Shown: piece after piece, positions 53,234-61,166 of the stretch
How positions within the stretch are numbered: position 1 is the stretch's first letter
How the letters are laid out: each line of letters begins with the position of its first letter
Assembly (NCBI GenBank): GCA_963763475.1
Contig: CAVXOR010000002.1
Span: 62,001-126,000 of the forward strand
From: AC-32 sp963763475
GTDB lineage: Bacteria; Actinomycetota; Thermoleophilia; Gaiellales; Gaiellaceae
DNA: 64,000 nucleotides
Reading direction: 5' to 3'
Translations under genes and position numbers: made by a program
The notes under the pieces: generated by a model
The model's input: only the letters and a program-made list of their open reading frames with translations
What the model was told of the DNA's origin: nothing
The model's database searches: none

Positions 53234-54256
53234 TTGCGCCGAGTCGTTCTCGCCGGCCTGTCCGCCCTCGTGCTCGCGGCCTTGTCGAGCCTTCCTGCCG
53301 AGGGCACGAGTCAGGGCATCACCGTGCCGCCCGGGTTCCGGGCCGGGATCTTTGCGAGCGGGCTGAGGCAGCCGACGGCGATGGCGTACGGACCGGACGG
53401 CCGGATCTACGTGACCCAGAACGGTGGCACGCTGGTCGCGATCAGGCGCGGGGCGCGCAGGCCGAGGGTGCTCGTCCGCGGGCTGCGGGTCCCGCTCGGG
53501 CTCGCCTGGCGAAGGCATGAGCTGTTCGTCTCCGAGCAAGGGCGGCTCGAGCGCCTGACCCTGCGGGGTGGACGGCTCGTCAATCGCCGCGTGATCGTCA
53601 AGGGCATCCCGTTCGGCGAGCACCAGCAGGACAACGTCGTCGTCGCCCCCGGCGGCGAGCGGCTCTACTGGGGCAGCGGCTCGACCTGCGACGCCTGCAA
53701 GGAGAAGGACGCCCGCAGCGCGACCGTGCTCTCGCTGCGGCCGGACGGCTCCGGCCTGCGCGTTGTGGCGCGCGGCCTCCGCAACCCGTACGGCCTCGCC
53801 TTCCAGCCCGGCACGGGCCGTCTCTACGCGTCGGTCAACGGCCAGGACGAGCTCGGCACGAAGGCCGATCCGGAGCCGGCCGAGATGGTCGTCGTGGTCA
53901 AGCCGGGCGCCTTCTACGGCTGGCCTCGCTGCTGGCCGAACGCCCACAGACTGCGGCTGAGCGGGAGCTGCGGCGGCGTCAGACGGCCCGCGGCGTACCT
54001 CGAGCCCCACGCCTCGGCCGACGGGCTCGCCTTCTGGCGCGGCGACTTGTTCGTGGCCGAGTGGGGCCAATACCTGAGCAACCGCTTCGGGCGGCGCGTC
54101 GTGCGGGTCGACCTGAAGCCGAACGGTACGGCGCGAAGGGTGACCACGTTGGCGTCCGGCTTCGCCCACCCCCTCGCGCTGCTGGTCGACCACACCGGCG
54201 GCCTGCTCGTCGCCGACTGGGGTCGCGGCGTCGTCTACCGCATCGGCCGGCGCTAG
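53234..54256 (+). CDS. Secreted PQQ-type sugar dehydrogenase-like beta-propeller (sorbosone dehydrogenase family)
   Basis: Exported protein of 340 residues: signal peptide (VVLAGLSALVLAALSSLPAEG) and a six-bladed propeller with QPTAMAYGPDGRIYVTQNGG, VPLGLAWRRHELFVSE, RNPYGLAFQPGTGRLYASVNG, DGLAFWRGDLFVAEWG and HPLALLVDHTGGLLVADWG. Related to soluble glucose/sorbosone dehydrogenases, whose His and Arg cofactor residues are only partly evident, so dehydrogenase activity is uncertain. TTG start at 53234. Shares a CTAG stop with the convergent gene at 54253. Confidence 0.8.
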   Translation: MRRVVLAGLSALVLAALSSLPAEGTSQGITVPPGFRAGIFASGLRQPTAMAYGPDGRIYVTQNGGTLVAIRRGARRPRVLVRGLRVPLGLAWRRHELFVSEQGRLERLTLRGGRLVNRRVIVKGIPFGEHQQDNVVVAPGGERLYWGSGSTCDACKEKDARSATVLSLRPDGSGLRVVARGLRNPYGLAFQPGTGRLYASVNGQDELGTKADPEPAEMVVVVKPGAFYGWPRCWPNAHRLRLSGSCGGVRRPAAYLEPHASADGLAFWRGDLFVAEWGQYLSNRFGRRVVRVDLKPNGTARRVTTLASGFAHPLALLVDHTGGLLVADWGRGVVYRIGRR

Positions 54257-54585
54257 TCGCGAGTGTCGGTGCTGCGGGCGAGCTCGGCCGGCTCCCCGGG
54301 TCGCTTCTCGACGACCAGGTAGCCGTCATGCCGCTCGAGCACGGCCTCGACGTCGGGGACCTCGTGGCCGGGCTTGATCGCGAAGTGGGTTGGGTCACGC
54401 CGCAGGCGCTCGTAGTCCGTCGCCCGCAGCTCGAGGTGCTCGGTGCAGTCCCCTTTGCCGCACTCGCAGACGACCCGCATCGGGTCCGCCACGACCGAGA
54501 AGCGGTCGTTCAACCCGCGCACCTCGTCGTTCACGGTGCGGAACATGGCCTCGTTGAGCCCGACCCGTCGCGCCCGCTCGTCCAT
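54253..54585 (-). CDS. Small CxC...C protein, paralogue A
   Basis: Protein of 110 residues with NEAMFRTVNDEV, then RVVCECGKGDCTEHLEL, YERLRRDPTHFAIKPGHEVPDVE and VVEKRPG. Clear tandem paralogue of the next gene (54585-54914): the same CECxxxxC core, YERLR/YERVR, PTHFAIKPGHE/PTWFVVVPGHE, and VVEK endings. Possibly a zinc-binding regulatory protein; not assigned to a family. ATG shares a base with the paralogue TGA (TGATG). Confidence 0.72.
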   Translation of the reverse strand: MDERARRVGLNEAMFRTVNDEVRGLNDRFSVVADPMRVVCECGKGDCTEHLELRATDYERLRRDPTHFAIKPGHEVPDVEAVLERHDGYLVVEKRPGEPAELARSTDTRD

Positions 54586-54914
54586 CAGTCGCCCCTAGGG
54601 TCGAGCTCGGCGGCGACCACGCCGGCGCGCCCGACCTTCTCGACGACCTGGTGTCCGTCACTGTCCTCGACGATCTCCGCCGCGCTGCCGGGGCCCGCTT
54701 CGTGGCCGGGAACGACCACGAACCACGTCGGGTGCTCGCGCACTCGCTCGTACTCCGCCAGGGTAAGCCGGATGACGTCCCGGCACCGCGGCTCGGCGCA
54801 CTCGCAGATGAACGGCACCGGATCGGTGCCTGCGAACGGGGCCGCCGCACGCTCGATCCGCTCGTTCGCGGCGCGGAAGATCGCATCGTTTCGGGCTATC
54901 TGCTCGTCGTCCAC
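54585..54914 (-). CDS. Small CxC...C protein, paralogue B
   Basis: Protein of 109 residues: ARNDAIFRAANERIERAA, PFICECAEPRCRDVIRL, YERVREHPTWFVVVPGHE, QVVEKVGRAGVV. It carries CECxxxxC like its downstream paralogue, with which it forms a two-gene unit. GTG 54914. Both copies have kept the Cys set, so it matters for function; what it binds is unknown. Confidence 0.72.
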   Translation of the reverse strand: MDDEQIARNDAIFRAANERIERAAAPFAGTDPVPFICECAEPRCRDVIRLTLAEYERVREHPTWFVVVPGHEAGPGSAAEIVEDSDGHQVVEKVGRAGVVAAELDPRGD

Positions 54915-54958
54915 GCGCCTGTTCTGTGCGCGCGGCAGAAGCCGGAAACCTCCCCACC

Positions 54959-55033
54959 CGTGCGGCCGAGACGGTGAAGAACCACGTCAGGCATCTCCTG
55001 CCCGCCCTCGGAGTGAACCCCGCCTCGAGGCGG
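54959..55033 (+). pseudogene. Relic of a LuxR-type HTH domain
   Basis: The plus-strand frame reads RAAETVKNHVRHLLPALGVNPASR, the recognition helix and following helix of a LuxR/NarL HTH (compare TVKNHVRHLLAKLGV in family members). No complete gene surrounds it: the preceding helices and any sensor domain are missing. It looks like the 3' end of a lost regulator. Confidence 0.5.
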
Positions 55034-55053
55034 TCGCTGCCGTGCATCGCAGC

Positions 55054-55065
55054 TAAGCTCGGCTC
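55054..55065 (+). promoter_or_regulatory. Leaderless -10 box (TAAGCT) for DUF1361 gene
   Basis: TAAGCT (55054-55059) lies 6 bases before GTG 55066; no ribosome-binding site. Confidence 0.5.
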
Positions 55066-55752
55066 GTGGTCGACCGTCTGCGAGCCTCGTTCAGTGATCG
55101 CCGGATCGCAGCCGTGGCATCGCTCGCCGGGCTCTCGCTGTTCGTGCTCGGGATGCTCGCCGTCCGCATCCTCTACACGGGCACCCGTGCGCACGGCGGG
55201 CTTACGTGGAACCTGCTCCTTGCCTGGATCCCGTTCCTGCTCGCGCTGGTGCTTTACGCGCGGGCCCGCGCCGGCGCCTCGTGGCGGGTGCTTGCGCCGC
55301 TCGGCCTGCTCTGGCTCGCGTTCTTTCCGAACGCGCCGTACCTGATCACGGACCTGAAGCACATCGGCCACGGCGCCCAGGTGCCGATGCTCTACGACGT
55401 CCTGCTTCTCTCGGCCGCGGCCTGGCTCGGGCTGCTGCTCGGGCTGGCTTCGCTGTTCCTGGTGCATGCGGTCGCGCGGCGGCTCGTCGGCGTGCTCGAC
55501 GCGTGGGTGCTGGTCGTCGCAGTCCTGGCGCTGAGCTCGTTCGGCATCTACCTCGGTCGCGTACAGCGCTGGAACTCATGGGACCTCGTCGTGCATCCCG
55601 CGCCGATCGGCGACCAGATCGGCAGCGGCCTGCTCCATCCCCTGAGCCATCCGCGCCCCATCGGCCTGACGGTTTTGTTCACGTCGTTCCTGCTGGTCAG
55701 CTACCTCGCGCTGTACTCGATCGCGCGCCTGAGCACGATCGAGCGCGACTGA
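55066..55752 (+). CDS. DUF1361 family membrane protein
   Basis: Integral membrane protein of 228 residues with about seven helices. The family blocks LTWNLLLAWIPFLLAL, LAFFPNAPYLITDLKHI, LYDVLLLSAAAW, SSFGIYLGRVQRWNSWD are all seen. Function of DUF1361 is unknown. Leaderless GTG start. Stands alone after the LuxR relic. Confidence 0.88.
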   Translation: MVDRLRASFSDRRIAAVASLAGLSLFVLGMLAVRILYTGTRAHGGLTWNLLLAWIPFLLALVLYARARAGASWRVLAPLGLLWLAFFPNAPYLITDLKHIGHGAQVPMLYDVLLLSAAAWLGLLLGLASLFLVHAVARRLVGVLDAWVLVVAVLALSSFGIYLGRVQRWNSWDLVVHPAPIGDQIGSGLLHPLSHPRPIGLTVLFTSFLLVSYLALYSIARLSTIERD

Positions 55753-56148
55753 TGCCGTCGGCAAGAATCGAACCGAGGACGGTGACCACGCCCCGTCCCT
55801 ATGCACAACATGTCGACGGCCTCGACTACGTGAGGCTGTCGGTCCGCGATCTGGAGCGCCCACGTTCGACGCCTGGACGCTTTCAAGTCATTGGAAACGC
55901 GTGAAGCGCCGCTAGGCCACAACGATTTGCATGAGCGTGGCCCCGGACGAGTACGGCCGAGGGTACGCCAGAACACGCCTGTGGGAGCGCTACGCAGAGG
56001 GCCTCGACCGCGCCGTAGAGGCGGTCTCTTGTGGCCCGGGCGGCTGGGGTCCAGAATCCGGAGGCGCCGGTCGTTCCGGTCAGTTGCGAGCCGACCGGAC
56101 GTAGGCCGGGAACCGGAGTCGTGATGTGCCTCACGGGGGACAGGTGCG
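55753..56148. other. Intergenic region with no convincing gene
   Basis: About 400 bases without a supportable coding frame. A minus-strand segment near 55760-55830 has a T-loop-like GGTTCGATTC and 7-bp complementary ends (GCCGTCG/CGACGGC), but does not fold into a complete tRNA. CGGGGGACAGG just before 56149 is a weak ribosome site for the next gene. Confidence 0.6.
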
Positions 56149-58962
56149 ATGGCAGTCGAGATCATCGGCAGGCGCGAGGAGTTGGAGGCGTTCGATGCGT
56201 TCTTGGGCGTCGTGCCGGCCGGTGGCCAGGCATTGCTGCTCGAGGGTGACCCCGGGATCGGCAAGACCGCGCTCTGGCAGGAGGCGGACCGGCTCGCGCG
56301 GGAACGCGGCTTCCGCGTCCTCACGTCCCGTTCGACCGACTCCGAGACGCAGATCGCGTTCGCAACCGTCGGCGACGTGCTCGCCCCGGTGGTCGAGGAG
56401 GCGCTGCCGGAGTTGGCGCCCGTTCAGCGGCGCGCGCTCGAGACCGCGTTGCTGATGCGGGAGCCGCACGGGCCGCCTCCGGAGGTGCGGCTGCTCGGGC
56501 TCGCGCTGCTCTCGGTGGTGCGCGCTCTTGCTCAGGATCGGCCGCTTCTCCTCGCTCTGGACGACGTGCAATGGGTCGATGCGAGCTCGGCCGAGGTCAT
56601 GACGTTCATGCTGCGGCGCCTGGGCGCGGAGCCGGTGGGCGTTCTCGCAACCACGCGCGGACGGCCCGTTGCAGTGCCGCTCGAGCTCGACCGGGCCTTC
56701 GCCGCCTTCCAGCGGCTCGGGGTCGAGCCTCTGTCCGTGGGTGCGGTCCATCGCCTCCTTTGGGGTCGGCTTGGTCTCAACCTGGCGCGACCCGAGCTGC
56801 TGCGGGTGCACGAGGTCGCCGGAGGAAATCCCTTCTTCGCGCTCGAGCTTGGACGCGCAATTGTCCGGGGCGCGATCCGCCTGGACTTGGCGAGCGTCCC
56901 GCTCCCCGAGAGCCTGAGCTCACTCGTGACGGAGCGCTTGCGCGCGTTGCCGGCCCGCGTGCTCGACACGCTCGCCGCTGTCGCCGCCGTTTCGGCTCCC
57001 ACCGTGACGTTGCTGGAGCCGCTCGCGACTGGTGTCGTCGACGAGATAGAAGCCGCCGAGAAACACGGCGTCGTCGAGTTCGACGGCGACCGCATTCACT
57101 TCACGCATCCACTCCTGGCCCCTGCGTGCTACGCGGCGATGCCGCTTCACAGAAGGCGTCGGCTCCACCGCCGCCTCGCGGACCTGGACGTCGATCTCGA
57201 AGAGCGCGCTCGCCATCTCGCGATCGCCGCTACCGGCCGCGACGAGGAGATCGCTGCTGCGCTCGACGCGGCAACGACGCACGCGCGTGCGCGGGGCGCT
57301 GCACAGGCAGCGGCAGAGCTCGCCGAACGCGCGGTCGAGCTCACGCCGGCGGCTGCGCTCGAAAGCAGCAACCGACGCCGCATCACCGCCGCGGAGCACG
57401 CTCGCTATGCGGGCGACATGGACAAGGCCGCGCTGCTGCTCGAGCAAGTGGTCAGCTCCGCTAGGCCCGGCGGAATCCGAGCCGAGGCACTCACCCAGCT
57501 CGCCGCCGCACGCGGGATGAAGGAAGGCTTTCACGTGGCCGTGAGGCTCCTGGAGAACGCCCTCGAGGAGCCCGGCCTCGCGCCGGGCCAGAACGTGAAC
57601 ATCCTCTGCGAGCTCGCCTGGATGGCCCAGCTCCAGGGGGACAACGACGCCGGGACCCGCTACGCCGACGACGCCCTTGCGCTCGCCGAGCAGCTCGCAG
57701 ACCCGGCGACGCTCGCCTTCGCCCTGGCAACCGTGGCCCAGAACCGATTCGCCCGCACGGGTGCGATTCGGGACGACCTCCTCGACCGTGCGCTTGAGCT
57801 CGAGCAGACCCTCGCAGGTGACGGATATGCGGCCGCGCGCTGGTCGACCTGGGCGTGGCATGCCGGTTTGCCGATGCGCCTATCGCCCGCGCGCGTGACG
57901 CGCGCGCTCATTCTCGGCCGCTCGGATCAGCACGACGAGTCACGCGAGCTGTGGGGCACGTTGACCGCCGAGGCGGGAGAGCGCGCAGACCCGGATGTGG
58001 TCAGGTGCCTGTTCCACCGGGCGCAGACGGAGATGACATGCGGCGCCTGGGACACGGCTGCGCAGCTGTGCGAGGAGGCGATCCAGCTGGCGCGTCAGAT
58101 CGGGTTGGAGGTGTTCGAGACGCTTTGCGTTGGAATCCTTGCGGAGATCGACGCGTACAGAGGTGAAACCGACAAGGCGCGCAAAGCGATTCCGGAGCTG
58201 CTGCACGTCCTCGACGCCGGCAGGTTCAGATGGGGCGCGTTTCGCCTGCGGATTGCGCTCGCGGTCCTCGAACTGTCGGGCGACGACGCTGCGGCGAGCT
58301 GGCAGCACGCAGCCCCGCTTCTCCGCGACGTCGGCGAGCCCGACGGGTACCAGGCCCAGCTCGTCGGCTCGGCTGCGATCGAGGCTCTCGTTGTGACCGG
58401 CGACCTTCGGCAGGCGGAGCGGCTGCTCGCGCAGATCGATCGCCGCGCAGCAGATGGTGACGTTCCGCTCCGCCCGCTCGTGCTGCGCAATCGTGGCCTC
58501 CTCCTCGCCGCGCAGGGCGATCACGAGCGCGCGATCCTGTCCCTCGAGGCTGCGGCGCGCGCGCCGGAGCCGCCGCAAGGAGTGAACCCCTTCGAGCTCG
58601 CGCGCACGCTCCTCGCGCTCGGGACGATGCAGCGTCGGGCGCAGCGCAAGCGCGTTGCCCGTGAGACCCTCGAGGCCGGCGCCGCGATCTTCGAGCGGCT
58701 CGGCGCTCGGGTCTGGGGGGAGAGGGCGCGCTCGGAGCTTCGGCGCATCGGCGGGCGCACCGCATCGGCCGACGGGCTGTCGGAGACGGAGCGCCGGATC
58801 GTCGAGCTCGTTGCCGCCGGCCGCAGGAACAGCGAGGTTGCCGCCGAGCTGAGCCTGAGCCCGAACACGGTCGCGTGGAACCTGTCGAAGATCTACCGCA
58901 AGCTCGGCGTAACCTCGCGCACGGAGCTGGCGGCGCACGTTGCCACAACGACACGCGCGTAA
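56149..58962 (+). CDS. LuxR-family STAND ATPase transcriptional regulator
   Basis: Regulator of 937 residues (LAL/MalT-like). N-terminal AAA ATPase with Walker A GDPGIGKT (33-40) and Walker B LLLALDDVQWVD (about 133-144), a winged-helix-like middle, TPR-like helices (380-850) and a C-terminal LuxR HTH (LSETERRIVELVAAGRRNSEV, NTVAWNLSKIYRKLGV). Such proteins integrate a ligand signal with ATP binding before activating promoters. No cyclase domain, unlike the regulator at 27700. Target unknown; the DUF4242 and AOC-like genes follow directly. Confidence 0.9.
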   Translation: MAVEIIGRREELEAFDAFLGVVPAGGQALLLEGDPGIGKTALWQEADRLARERGFRVLTSRSTDSETQIAFATVGDVLAPVVEEALPELAPVQRRALETALLMREPHGPPPEVRLLGLALLSVVRALAQDRPLLLALDDVQWVDASSAEVMTFMLRRLGAEPVGVLATTRGRPVAVPLELDRAFAAFQRLGVEPLSVGAVHRLLWGRLGLNLARPELLRVHEVAGGNPFFALELGRAIVRGAIRLDLASVPLPESLSSLVTERLRALPARVLDTLAAVAAVSAPTVTLLEPLATGVVDEIEAAEKHGVVEFDGDRIHFTHPLLAPACYAAMPLHRRRRLHRRLADLDVDLEERARHLAIAATGRDEEIAAALDAATTHARARGAAQAAAELAERAVELTPAAALESSNRRRITAAEHARYAGDMDKAALLLEQVVSSARPGGIRAEALTQLAAARGMKEGFHVAVRLLENALEEPGLAPGQNVNILCELAWMAQLQGDNDAGTRYADDALALAEQLADPATLAFALATVAQNRFARTGAIRDDLLDRALELEQTLAGDGYAAARWSTWAWHAGLPMRLSPARVTRALILGRSDQHDESRELWGTLTAEAGERADPDVVRCLFHRAQTEMTCGAWDTAAQLCEEAIQLARQIGLEVFETLCVGILAEIDAYRGETDKARKAIPELLHVLDAGRFRWGAFRLRIALAVLELSGDDAAASWQHAAPLLRDVGEPDGYQAQLVGSAAIEALVVTGDLRQAERLLAQIDRRAADGDVPLRPLVLRNRGLLLAAQGDHERAILSLEAAARAPEPPQGVNPFELARTLLALGTMQRRAQRKRVARETLEAGAAIFERLGARVWGERARSELRRIGGRTASADGLSETERRIVELVAAGRRNSEVAAELSLSPNTVAWNLSKIYRKLGVTSRTELAAHVATTTRA

Positions 58963-59017
58963 ATCCACAAGTTCGTGCGGTTGATAGAGGCCGCCGGCCG
59001 CGGGATCGTGGACGGCG

Positions 59018-59296
59018 ATGCCGACCTACCTCGTGGAGCGCTACCTGCCGGGCCGCGACCGTGCATGGATCGAAGCGGCAATCGATCGGCTTCGGAGACA
59101 ACGGCGAACGGCCGCGCACCTCGGCTCGACGTACGTGGCTGCCGACGACGCCTGCTTCTGCCGCTTCGAGGCCGACACGCCGGACGCCGTCAGGGACGCG
59201 AACGAGATCGCAGGTGTGCCATTCGCACGGATCGTTGCCGCCGAGGAGATCGGCACCGAGCAACCACGTCCCACCGAGAAGGGAGACAGGTCATGA
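59018..59296 (+). CDS. DUF4242 (SCO4226-like nickel-binding) protein
   Basis: Small ferredoxin-fold protein of 92 residues beginning PTYLVERYLPG and containing STYVAADDACFCRFEADTPDAVRDANEIAGVPFARI, the DUF4242 signature. The Streptomyces homologue SCO4226 binds nickel as a dimer. Its stop overlaps the next start (ATGA). Commonly found beside LuxR-ATPase regulators, as here. Confidence 0.85.
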   Translation: MPTYLVERYLPGRDRAWIEAAIDRLRRQRRTAAHLGSTYVAADDACFCRFEADTPDAVRDANEIAGVPFARIVAAEEIGTEQPRPTEKGDRS

Positions 59297-59733
59297 AGCG
59301 CGCGTTTGCACTGCTGTTGGCTCTCGCCGCCACCGGAATCGTGGTGACGGCCGGTTCCGCTACGCCGCGGAGCGGAGCACTCCACGTGACGAAGGAGTGC
59401 TCGCACTACACCGGCGGGGCCGGTTCCTTCTGCACGATCACGTCCTCGAGCATCAACACGATCAGGCCGGGCTCGAGAGTCGTCTATGCCTCGGCGGTCA
59501 ACTTCGCCACCGGCGTGCTGAACAGCGACCTCGTGATCGACGGTCCCGGCAACAACGACGCGTTCGGGCACGTCGTGCTCGCTCTTTCGACCTTCACCGG
59601 CACGGTCACGTTCTCCGGCGGGACCGGCGAGTTCAGGCAGTTCCGCACGGGACCGCTCGCAGTCGCGTGTCCGGCCTACCCCGTGTGTTCCTGGGATGGC
59701 CCGTACAGCTTCGACCCGGCCCGGGCGAGTTGA
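59293..59733 (+). CDS. Secreted allene-oxide-cyclase/dirigent-like barrel protein
   Basis: Exported protein of 146 residues: signal peptide (KRAFALLLALAATGIVVTAGSA) and a mature beta-rich domain with ECSHYTGGAGSFCTITSSS, RVVYASAVNFATGVLNSDLVID and GTVTFSGGTGEFRQFRTGP, the GGTGxF motif of the AOC/dirigent barrel. Four Cys suggest two disulphides. Function in bacteria unknown. Coupled to the DUF4242 gene by ATGA. Confidence 0.72.
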   Translation: MKRAFALLLALAATGIVVTAGSATPRSGALHVTKECSHYTGGAGSFCTITSSSINTIRPGSRVVYASAVNFATGVLNSDLVIDGPGNNDAFGHVVLALSTFTGTVTFSGGTGEFRQFRTGPLAVACPAYPVCSWDGPYSFDPARAS

Positions 59734-59777
59734 CGACGGCGTCTTGCCAGGCCAGGAGGCGAGCCGCTCCCACGGCG

Positions 59778-59790
59778 TAGGCTGCTTGAC
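59778..59790 (+). promoter_or_regulatory. Leaderless -10 box (TAGGCT) for the uORF/GS-like operon
   Basis: TAGGCT (59778-59783) lies 7 bases before GTG 59791, the first codon of an 11-codon upstream ORF, rather than before the enzyme gene itself. Confidence 0.5.
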
Positions 59791-59826
59791 GTGCGGGCAC
59801 CGGACGCCGACGATTCGCCCGCGTGA
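59791..59826 (+). CDS. 11-codon leaderless upstream ORF coupled to GS-like gene
   Basis: GTG 59791 to TGA 59824-59826 encodes VRAPDADDSPA. The TGA overlaps the GTG start of the glutamine-synthetase-like gene (GTGA at 59823), so ribosomes that translate this leader would re-initiate on the enzyme gene, which has no ribosome-binding site of its own. It may be a coupling device or a sensing leader peptide. Confidence 0.5.
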   Translation: MRAPDADDSPA

Positions 59827-61166
59827 CGGCGAAGGAGATCGCAAAGCGCGTGGACGAGGCGGGTCTCCGCTTCGTCCGCTTCCTCTGGTGCGGCAACGAC
59901 GGCACGGTTCGCGCCAAGTCTTCGGCGCGGCACGGCCTCGAGGGCCGGCTCGAGGCCGGGATCGGGCTCACCGTCGCGATGCAGGCGATGAACGGCCTCG
60001 ACCAGCTGCAGCCGGTTCCCGGCATGGGCCCGGTGGGCGAGATCCGGCTCGTGCCCGCTCTCGACACGTTCCGGGAGCTGCCGTACGCGCCGCACACCGG
60101 CGCCGTGCTCACCGATCACGTGCGGCTCGACGGCGTCCCGGCGGCGGTGTGCCAGCGCTCGTTCCTGAAGCGGATGGAGGCCCGTCTCGCCGAACGCGGG
60201 CTCGTGCTCCGGGCTTCGTTCGAAAACGAGTTCTCGCTCGCGACGAAGGTCGACGGCGCCTACGTGCCGATCGACTCCGGGCTCTGCTTCTCGACGATCT
60301 CGGCAACGGCGGCGCAGGACTATGCGGACGACCTGGCGGCGGCCCTCGACGCCCAGTCGATTCCGCTCGAGCAGTACTACACCGAGCTCGGTCACGGGCA
60401 ACAGGAGATCTCGACCGGGCACGCGCCTGCGACGGTCGCCGCGGACGAGCAGCTTCTCGTCCGCGAGACGATCCGCGCCGTCGCGACGCGGCATGGCCTC
60501 GTCGCCTCGCTCGCGCCGAAGCCCTGGCCCGACAACGCCGGCAACGGCGGGCACGTGCACTTCTCGCTCTGGGACGGCGAGCGCAACCGGTTCTACGACG
60601 GCACCCGCGCAGACGGGCTCTCTGACGACGCCCGGTCGTTCCTGGCCGGCGTCCTCGCGCACCTTCCCGGGCTCTGCGCGCTCACGGCGCCGAGCTTCAA
60701 CTCGTATCACCGGATCGTTCCGCAGTACTGGGCCGGCGCGTTCATCTGCTGGGGCTTCGACAACCGCGAGGCGCCGGTCCGCGTCGCCTCGACGTTCCGT
60801 GGCACCGAGGAAGCGTCGACGAACGCCGAGCTGAAGGCGTGCGACGCGAGCTGCAATCCGTACCTCGCGGTGGGCGGGCTCCTCGCCGCCGGCCTCGACG
60901 GGCTCGAGCGTCGCCTCGAACTCCCGGAGCCGGTCGATGTCGATCCGGCGACGATCCCCGACGACGAGCGTGACCGCCGGGGAATCGTGCGGCTGCCGGC
61001 GACGCAGGCCGAGGCTCTCGACGCGCTTGCGGCCGACGCGCTCCTCCTCTCCGACCTCGGCTCGGTCCTGGCCGAGTCCTACCTCGCCGTCCGGCGATCC
61101 GAATGGACGGCCTACTCTGCGGGAGACGCGGCATTCGAGCAGCAGGGTCACTTCGAGAAGTACTGA
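59823..61166 (+). CDS. Glutamine synthetase family enzyme (FluG C-domain / gamma-glutamyl-amine ligase type)
   Basis: Protein of 447 residues of the GS-I superfamily. N-terminal VRFLWCGNDGTVRAK (beta-grasp), the catalytic FENEFSLAT, TELGHGQQEISTGHA, NAGNGGHVHFSLWD (GNGxHxH), APSFNSYHRIVPQYWAG and NREAPVRVAST are present. Compared with true GlnA it resembles the FluG/gamma-glutamylanilide group, which join glutamate to amines. The next gene encodes an amidohydrolase like the N-terminal half of FluG, so the two form a split FluG. Start coupled to the leader ORF. Confidence 0.87.
   Translation: MTAKEIAKRVDEAGLRFVRFLWCGNDGTVRAKSSARHGLEGRLEAGIGLTVAMQAMNGLDQLQPVPGMGPVGEIRLVPALDTFRELPYAPHTGAVLTDHVRLDGVPAAVCQRSFLKRMEARLAERGLVLRASFENEFSLATKVDGAYVPIDSGLCFSTISATAAQDYADDLAAALDAQSIPLEQYYTELGHGQQEISTGHAPATVAADEQLLVRETIRAVATRHGLVASLAPKPWPDNAGNGGHVHFSLWDGERNRFYDGTRADGLSDDARSFLAGVLAHLPGLCALTAPSFNSYHRIVPQYWAGAFICWGFDNREAPVRVASTFRGTEEASTNAELKACDASCNPYLAVGGLLAAGLDGLERRLELPEPVDVDPATIPDDERDRRGIVRLPATQAEALDALAADALLLSDLGSVLAESYLAVRRSEWTAYSAGDAAFEQQGHFEKY

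Noticed and set aside
55755..55830. Minus-strand tRNA gene with GGTTCGATTC loop and GCCGTCG/CGACGGC ends
   Set aside because: The T-stem does not pair well, total length would be about 67 and no D-arm or anticodon arm could be drawn. A covariance-model search would settle it.
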